Origin: an uncultured Moraxella sp.
GTDB taxonomy: Bacteria; Pseudomonadota; Gammaproteobacteria; Pseudomonadales; Moraxellaceae
Length of the DNA: 11,172 nt
Assembly: GCA_916720335.1 (NCBI GenBank)
Contig: CAKAQU010000052.1
Span: forward strand, 1 to 11,172
Reading direction: 5' to 3'
Positions within the stretch are counted from its first letter, which is position 1, and the number at the start of each line of letters is the position of its first letter. Shown in pieces: positions 6,405 through 11,172 of this stretch. The notes under the pieces were generated by a model. It saw only the letters and a program-made list of their open reading frames with translations, ran no database searches and was not told the DNA's origin. Both the position numbers and the translations under genes were made by a program.

Positions 6405-7703
6405 CTTTGTTTCTTCGCCAAGTGTTAAAACCGCCATTGCAATAATCACCATTACCATGGTAAACATCATAAAGATGAGATTAAACGCATTCTCAATATT
6501 CATCATATGAGCAATCACCAGCGGTGCAACCATGCCACCAACTCGCCCAATTGCGGATGCCCAACCCGAACCAAACGCTCGCATTGCAATCGGATATAAC
6601 TCTGGCGTATAGGTGTAAACAACCCCCCATGCTCCTAAATTAGAAAAAGACATCAAACAGCCCCAAAATAAAATCTCAGCTGTACTGCCAGCTTGTCCAA
6701 AGAAATAACTGCATAATGCACAAAATATCATCAACCCTGCCAGCGTAATTTTACGTCCAAATTTTTCTACACACCAAGATGCAAACAAATATCCTGGAAG
6801 CTGGGCAAGAATCATTGCCAGTGTGTATTCAAAAGATGATACGATGGTAAAGCCTTGTTTTATGAGCAAGCTTGGCAGCCAAGTAAAAATTCCATAATAA
6901 GAAAATACAATGCCAAACCATAAAATCCATAGCATTAATGTACTTTTATAAAGATTTTTTTCCCATAAACGGGCAAATGAAAATTTTGTTTTTTGATGGG
7001 TGGGCAGTGTGATTTGTGCAAGGTCAATATGAAGAGGCGGTTGTTTGTTAATTAGACAGATTTGATTGGCATAATCCAAAGCCTGCTGTTTTTGCCCTTT
7101 TTGTAACAAAAATGGAATGGATTCTGGCAAATGATAATATAAAAAAAATGCATAAAAAATAGGCAGCCCACCCAATAAAAATGCCGTTTGCCAGCCAAAA
7201 TTTGGAATGACAAAATACGCTAAAATCGCTGCAACTAACCAGCCCAGCCCCCAAAAACTTTCCAATAATACGATAAAGCGACCACGTACATTAGAGGGTA
7301 AATATTCGCTCATTAAAGATACTGCCACGGGTAATTGACCGCCAAGCCCAATCCCTACAATCAGGCGAAAAATAAGTAGTGTGGTTAATTGATTGGAAAG
7401 CCCACAACCAGCCGTTGCCAGGCTATAAATCACAAGCGTTCCAATAAAAACTTTTTTGCGTCCAAATTTATCTGCTAAACTACCTGCTAAGATTGCTCCA
7501 ATTGCCATGCCTACAAAGGTGATGCTGACAATAGAAGCTTTTTGATTAGCAGTTAATGCCCATGCATCAACCAGTTTTGCCATAATAAAAGAAATTAGCC
7601 CAGTGTCCATTGCATCAAATAGCCAGCCCAGTCCAATCATTATGAGCAAACGGTAGTGAAATTTGCCAACTTCAAACTGTTGTATATATTTGGTTAAATC
7701 CAT
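6387..7703 (-). CDS. niaP: MFS transporter, probable niacin (nicotinate) importer of the NiaP family
   Basis: A 438-residue inner-membrane transporter with about 12 hydrophobic segments. Family signs are GLGWLFDAMDTGLISF (24-39), MFS motif A GSLADKFGRKK (74-84), the GLGGQLPVA and VRGRFIVLLESFWGLGW stretches of the first half, FSYYGIFTWLPS opening the second half, AQLPGYLFASW, FSNLGAWGVVYTYTPELYP, and a C-terminal EETKGR like that of sugar-porter relatives. From memory, these segments match the Bacillus niacin transporter NiaP (YceI) closely over the whole length, so import of nicotinate for NAD salvage is the likely role; another aromatic acid cannot be excluded. AAGG (about 7711-7714) supports the start. 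It is convergent with ispE and follows clpX beyond a strong terminator, so it is probably transcribed separately. No coupled NAD-pathway gene or recognisable regulator site lies in the window. Confidence 0.75.
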   Translation of the reverse strand: MDLTKYIQQFEVGKFHYRLLIMIGLGWLFDAMDTGLISFIMAKLVDAWALTANQKASIVSITFVGMAIGAILAGSLADKFGRKKVFIGTLVIYSLATAGCGLSNQLTTLLIFRLIVGIGLGGQLPVAVSLMSEYLPSNVRGRFIVLLESFWGLGWLVAAILAYFVIPNFGWQTAFLLGGLPIFYAFFLYYHLPESIPFLLQKGQKQQALDYANQICLINKQPPLHIDLAQITLPTHQKTKFSFARLWEKNLYKSTLMLWILWFGIVFSYYGIFTWLPSLLIKQGFTIVSSFEYTLAMILAQLPGYLFASWCVEKFGRKITLAGLMIFCALCSYFFGQAGSTAEILFWGCLMSFSNLGAWGVVYTYTPELYPIAMRAFGSGWASAIGRVGGMVAPLVIAHMMNIENAFNLIFMMFTMVMVIIAMAVLTLGEETKGRIIT

Positions 7704-7751
7704 ATAAAAACCTTCTATTTGTTAAACCATTTTTATGTTATTAAAACAACA

Positions 7752-7778
7752 AAAAATCCCCTTAAAGGGGATTTTTTT
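7752..7778 (-). terminator. Intrinsic terminator immediately after clpX
   Basis: A near-perfect hairpin with an AAAAATCCCC / GGGGATTTTT stem and a 5-nt loop (CCCC/GGGG core at 7758-7761 and 7767-7770) is followed on the minus strand by a run of six T. It abuts and slightly overlaps the clpX stop codon at 7777-7779, with no spacer. The A/T flanks make it symmetrical, but only clpX transcription approaches it closely. Confidence 0.9.
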
Positions 7779-9057
7779 ATTTGGTGATTGGTGCATCACC
7801 GTTTTCAATGACTGCTTTGGTTACAATCACTTCGCTAACACCTTGCATGCTAGGTAACTCATACATGGTATCAAGTAGAGCATTTTCAATGATGGAACGT
7901 AGCCCCCTTGCTCCAGTTTTTCGTTTCATTGCTTGCTTAGCAACGGCATGTAAGGCATCTGTTTCAAAGGTGAGTTTTACCCCTTCCATTTCAAACAAAT
8001 ATTCATATTGTTTGGTTAATGCATTTTTAGGTTCAGTTAAAATCTCAATCAAAGCTTCTTCGTCAAGCTCATCAAGCGTTGCAATGACGGGTAAACGCCC
8101 AATAAATTCAGGAATGATTCCAAAACGAATCAAATCTTCAGGTTCAACCTCACGAAACAATTCACTAATTTTGGCTTCTTCTTTGGCTTTTACCGAGGCA
8201 TTAAAGCCAATGCCTGTAGTTTGACTGCGTTCTTGAATGATTTTATCAAGTCCTGCAAACGCTCCGCCAACAATCATTAAAATATTACTGGTGTCCACCT
8301 GAATCATTTCTTGGTTGGGGTGTTTACGTCCGCCTTGTGGCGGGATATTAGCAACTGTACCCTCAATGATTTTTAGTAAGGCCTGTTGTACGCCCTCACC
8401 AGAAACGTCGCGAGTGATTGAAACGTTTTCGCCTTTTTTGCTGATTTTATCAATTTCATCAATATAGATAATGCCTCGTTGGGCGCGTTCCACATCGTAA
8501 TCAGCAACTTGTAGTAAGCGCTGAACGATATTTTCTACATCTTCACCCACGTAGCCAGCTTCAGTCAATGTTGTTGCGTCTGACATTGCAAAAGGCACAT
8601 CCAAAAGACGAGCCAGCGTTTGCGCTAACAATGTTTTACCCGAACCTGTTGGTCCAATCAGCAAGATATTGCTTTTAGCAAGTTCAACTGGTGCATTTTC
8701 GCCCGCTTCCTTAACTTTTAGACGCTTATAATGATTGTAAACCGCAACAGATAGAGCTTTCTTGGCGCTGCTTTGACTAATCACATATTCATCAAGATGC
8801 GCTCTTAATTCTTTTGGAGTTGGTAAAACCGCTGTTGCCCAATCTTTATCAGACGATTTTTTATCAGATGATTGTTTGTTTAATTTCTCATCAGAATTTG
8901 CTTTTTTTGAGTGGCTATTTTGACCAAGCATATCGCCACACAATTCTACACATTCATTACAAATTTGGGTTTCAGGGTCAATGCCTGCAATTAATTTTTT
9001 GACTTCATGTTTGGTCTTGCCACAAAAAGCACAATGGGGCTGGAAATTTTCACTCAT
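7777..9057 (-). CDS. clpX: ATP-dependent Clp protease ATP-binding subunit ClpX
   Basis: ClpX is the AAA+ unfoldase that recognises tagged substrates and threads them into the ClpP chamber. All parts are visible in the 426 residues: an N-terminal zinc-binding domain with Cys9, Cys12, Cys33 and Cys36; a polar linker (about 45-73); Walker A GPTGSGKT (135-142); pore-1 loop GYVG (168-171); Walker B IIYIDE (196-201); RKH loop (244-246); the ClpP-docking IGF loop (283-285); the arginine-finger region EFIGR (Arg321); and sensor 2 GAR (Arg384). Length is typical (E. coli has 424). ATG 9057 starts 15 bp after the clpP stop with AAGG in the gap, so clpP-clpX form an operon, as usual. The linker contains a small tandem duplication (SSDKKSSDK). 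A terminator ends the unit right at the stop codon. Confidence 0.99.
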   Translation of the reverse strand: MSENFQPHCAFCGKTKHEVKKLIAGIDPETQICNECVELCGDMLGQNSHSKKANSDEKLNKQSSDKKSSDKDWATAVLPTPKELRAHLDEYVISQSSAKKALSVAVYNHYKRLKVKEAGENAPVELAKSNILLIGPTGSGKTLLAQTLARLLDVPFAMSDATTLTEAGYVGEDVENIVQRLLQVADYDVERAQRGIIYIDEIDKISKKGENVSITRDVSGEGVQQALLKIIEGTVANIPPQGGRKHPNQEMIQVDTSNILMIVGGAFAGLDKIIQERSQTTGIGFNASVKAKEEAKISELFREVEPEDLIRFGIIPEFIGRLPVIATLDELDEEALIEILTEPKNALTKQYEYLFEMEGVKLTFETDALHAVAKQAMKRKTGARGLRSIIENALLDTMYELPSMQGVSEVIVTKAVIENGDAPITK

Positions 9058-9072
9058 GAGTATCCGCCTTGT

Positions 9073-9732
9073 TTATACTGCTAATGGACGTTTTTCAAGT
9101 ACTTTATCCACCAAACCATAATTACATGCCTGCTCTGCACTCATAAAATTATCACGGTCTGTATCTTTTTCTAAACGTTCTACAGGCTGATTGCAATGTT
9201 TGGCAAGAAGCTCATTTAATTTGGCTTTTAATTGAATAATTTCACGAGCGTGAATTTCAATATCGCTTGCTTGTCCGCGAAAACCACCTAAAGGTTGATG
9301 AATCATAATGCGTGAATTGGCAAGGGCGGAGCGTTTGCCTTTTGCACCTGCAGATAATAAAAATGAACCCATACTGCATGCTTGACCAACACAAATGGTT
9401 GAAACATCTGGCTCAATAAAATTCATCGTATCATAAATCGCCATACCAGCTGTGACCACGCCGCCTGGTGAGTTAATGTATAGATGTATGTCTTTTTTGG
9501 GATTGTCTGCTTCTAAAAACAAAAGTTGGGCAACGATTAAGTTGGCCATATGGTCTTCAACTTCGCCTGTTAAAAAAATGACTCGTTCACGTAAAAGACG
9601 GGAAAAAATATCAAATGAACGTTCGCCACGCCCTGATTGCTCAATGACCATTGGTACAAGTGCAGATTGGGTTGCCATTTGGCTGGCATGAAATGTTTCG
9701 GTTAATTGGTCAAAATAAGGATTGTTTTTCAT
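9073..9732 (-). CDS. clpP: ATP-dependent Clp protease proteolytic subunit ClpP
   Basis: ClpP is the serine peptidase that forms a barrel of two heptameric rings and degrades proteins delivered by ClpX (or ClpA). The 219-residue product carries the complete triad: Ser120 in GQACSMGS, His145 in MIHQPLGG and Asp194 in KDTDRDNF. It also has the oxyanion-region INSPGG (87-91) and the handle helix with the GQASDIEIHA stretch (153-162). The N-terminal residues before VPMVIEQ are a propeptide normally removed by self-processing. The start ATG 9732 is supported by AAGGA about 7 bp upstream. It lies between tig (a terminator separates them) and clpX, the standard order. Nothing is missing or unusual in the protein. 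Confidence 0.99.
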   Translation of the reverse strand: MKNNPYFDQLTETFHASQMATQSALVPMVIEQSGRGERSFDIFSRLLRERVIFLTGEVEDHMANLIVAQLLFLEADNPKKDIHLYINSPGGVVTAGMAIYDTMNFIEPDVSTICVGQACSMGSFLLSAGAKGKRSALANSRIMIHQPLGGFRGQASDIEIHAREIIQLKAKLNELLAKHCNQPVERLEKDTDRDNFMSAEQACNYGLVDKVLEKRPLAV

Positions 9733-9769
9733 TCAGATTCCTTGTGGCTAATGCCGTATTAAGTGCGCC

Positions 9770-9778
9770 ATTTTAGCA
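9770..9778 (-). promoter_or_regulatory. Candidate extended -10 promoter for clpP-clpX
   Basis: The minus strand reads TGCTAAAAT (9778-9770), an extended -10 motif with a 5/6 hexamer, about 38 bp upstream of the clpP ATG. The -35 region is poor, as is common with extended -10 promoters. A perfect TATAAT also occurs at 9792-9787 without a good -35. I see no convincing sigma32-type pair in the gap, although clpP is a heat-shock gene in E. coli. Confidence 0.35.
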
Positions 9779-9795
9779 CATTTATCATTATAACT

Positions 9796-9828
9796 GAAAA
9801 AATACCCCAACTTTAAGTTAGGGTATTG
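9796..9828 (-). terminator. Intrinsic terminator downstream of tig
   Basis: On the minus strand a stem of AATACCCTAACTT against AAGTTGGGGTATT, with one T-G wobble and an A-rich loop, is followed directly by a run of T (plus-strand A-run at 9797-9802). It begins about 16 bp past the tig stop (9846-9844) and separates tig from the clpP promoter region. Confidence 0.85.
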
Positions 9829-9843
9829 TTGGATAATGGATGT

Positions 9844-11172
9844 TTACATCATTGCAGCTTGTTGGCTGGCTAGTAATTCTTGGTATTTTACTTCTTTTTC
9901 ACTAACTTTGGCTTGTGATAAAATGTAATCCACAACTTGGTCCTCTAGCACAACCGCTTCTACACCTGCACGTTGCTGTTTGTCATTGGTGTAGTAGTCA
10001 ATGACTTCTTGAGGTTCTTCGTAGTTTTCAGCTGCTTCAGCAATAAATGCAGTTACTCGGTCTTGGTCAAGTTCAATTTTTTGGCTTTCAATCAATTGAT
10101 TAACAATGACACCAAGACGTACCGCGCGTAGTGCAGGCTCTTCAAAAAGCTCATTGGGTAGCGTGTTTTTGTCAAAGCCTTTGGTATTGCCACCAAATTG
10201 CGCAGCAAAACGCTGTACCATTTGTTCGCGCTGACGCTCAATTTCTTGTTCAAGCATGGCTTTTGGTACGTCAAATTCATTTTTTTCAATCAACGCATCA
10301 AAAGCGGCATGTTTTACTTGATTGCGCGCAGCATTTTTAACTTCGCGTTCCATATTTTTTCTAACATCAGCTTTTAGTTTATCCAAACCGCCTTCTTTTA
10401 CTCCAAACAGCTCAAAAAACGCTTCATCTAATTCTGGCAATTTAGGAGTTTTAACCGCTTTTAGGTTGATTTTAAAGTTAGCTTCTTTGCCTTTTAAGTT
10501 TTCAGCTTGATAATCTTCTGGGAAGGTTACAGTAATAACTTTTTCTTCGCCAGCTTTCATGCCTTTCATGCCGTCTTCAAAACCAGGAATCATACGTCCT
10601 GAACCAATAATCAAACGATAATCTTCAGCACTGCCACCTTCAAATTTTTCACCATCAATAGAACCTTCAAAATCAAAAGTTGCTTCATCACCATCTTCTA
10701 GTGCGCCGTCTTTGGTTTCAAAAGTTTGACGTTGTTTTTGCAAATTTTCAATCATCGTATCAACATCGCTGTCAGATACATTGGCAACTTGACGCTCGAC
10801 TTCAATTTCATTTAAACCTTGAACTTCAATTTTTGGAAAAGTTTCAACGGTTGCTTGATAAACCAAAAAATCATTTTCTAGTTTAACATCATCAATATTT
10901 GGCACGCCCACAGCACGAATTTTTTTCTCAGCCAATGCTTCAAATACAGTGTCGCGAATTACATCGTTAATGGTTTCTTGTTGAATGCCAGCACCATATT
11001 GTGCACGAATGTGTGAAACAGGCACTTTACCTTTACGAAAACCATCAATTTTTGCAGTTTTGGCAAGACGACGAACACGAGCTTCTACCTTGCTTTGGAT
11101 GGTGCCAACGGGTACTTTAACAGTCAGTTGGGTTTCTTTGTCAGAAATGACAGCAACAGCAATATCTAAATT
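9844..11172 (-). CDS. tig: Trigger factor, N-terminus off the window
   Basis: Trigger factor is the ribosome-associated chaperone and peptidyl-prolyl isomerase that meets nascent chains at the exit tunnel. The frame stays open to the right edge, giving 442 residues; by comparison with E. coli (432 aa) only a few N-terminal residues and the start codon are missing. The ribosome-docking loop GFRKGKVP spans residues 43-50 of this fragment. The GTG at 11025 is the Val of this loop, not a start. The FKBP-type isomerase domain (about 157-244) includes DEATFDFEGSIDGEKFEGG and GSGRMIPGFEDGMKGMKAGE. The remaining part is the helical C-terminal cradle ending SQQAAMM. It heads the tig, clpP-clpX cluster common in gammaproteobacteria, here with its own terminator. 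Confidence 0.97.
   Translation of the reverse strand, partial: NLDIAVAVISDKETQLTVKVPVGTIQSKVEARVRRLAKTAKIDGFRKGKVPVSHIRAQYGAGIQQETINDVIRDTVFEALAEKKIRAVGVPNIDDVKLENDFLVYQATVETFPKIEVQGLNEIEVERQVANVSDSDVDTMIENLQKQRQTFETKDGALEDGDEATFDFEGSIDGEKFEGGSAEDYRLIIGSGRMIPGFEDGMKGMKAGEEKVITVTFPEDYQAENLKGKEANFKINLKAVKTPKLPELDEAFFELFGVKEGGLDKLKADVRKNMEREVKNAARNQVKHAAFDALIEKNEFDVPKAMLEQEIERQREQMVQRFAAQFGGNTKGFDKNTLPNELFEEPALRAVRLGVIVNQLIESQKIELDQDRVTAFIAEAAENYEEPQEVIDYYTNDKQQRAGVEAVVLEDQVVDYILSQAKVSEKEVKYQELLASQQAAMM

Noticed and set aside
7704..7751. NAD-sensing riboswitch upstream of niaP
   Set aside because: The stretch between the clpX terminator and the niaP start is under 50 bp and shows no structured conserved element.
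7781..8224. 147-codon open frame on the plus strand
   Set aside because: It lies wholly antisense to the conserved clpX AAA+ domain, has no ribosome site and encodes no recognisable protein; it mirrors clpX codon use.
11023..11025. GTG as the start of trigger factor
   Set aside because: It is the Val within the ribosome-docking loop GFRKGKVP; the frame and homology continue upstream to the window edge.
1..11172. CRISPR array, insertion sequence, tRNA/rRNA gene or defence system
   Set aside because: No regular spaced repeats, transposase, terminal inverted repeats, clover-leaf RNA or defence-type domain was seen; the gaps between genes are all under 250 bp.

Overview
This window looks like core chromosome from an AT-rich gammaproteobacterium of the Moraxellaceae (Moraxella or Psychrobacter-like). 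The evidence is the divergent hemA / TPR protein-lolB-ispE arrangement known from Pseudomonadales, the AT-rich base and codon use, and the character of the proteins. The genus is inferred; no rRNA or other decisive marker is present.

Layout: Positions 1-883 (minus) hold most of a class V aminotransferase whose C-terminus runs off the left edge. It lies downstream of hemA (968-2317, minus), which makes glutamyl-tRNA reductase, the first committed enzyme of tetrapyrrole synthesis. A 249-bp divergent intergenic region carries good sigma70-like promoters for hemA and for the rightward genes, plus a palindrome over the rightward -10. The rightward genes are a large exported TPR protein (2567-4726), the outer-membrane lipoprotein receptor LolB (4775-5392) and the isoprenoid kinase IspE (5430-6293).

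Converging on this group from the right are leftward genes: trigger factor tig (9844 to beyond the right edge), clpP (9073-9732), clpX (7777-9057) and an NiaP-like MFS transporter (6387-7703). There are clear intrinsic terminators after tig and directly after clpX, so clpP-clpX form a two-gene unit and niaP probably has its own promoter.

How the genes work together: tig, clpP and clpX make up a protein-folding and degradation module. lolB and the TPR protein belong to the cell envelope, ispE feeds isoprenoid precursor supply, hemA feeds heme, and niaP probably brings in niacin for NAD synthesis. The most notable large-scale signal is that two well-known conserved blocks (hemA/TPR/lolB/ispE, usually followed by prs; tig/clpP/clpX, often followed by lon) meet tail to tail with a transporter between them, which suggests an old rearrangement junction. 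I found no mobile element, CRISPR array, RNA gene or convincing new defence-type system.
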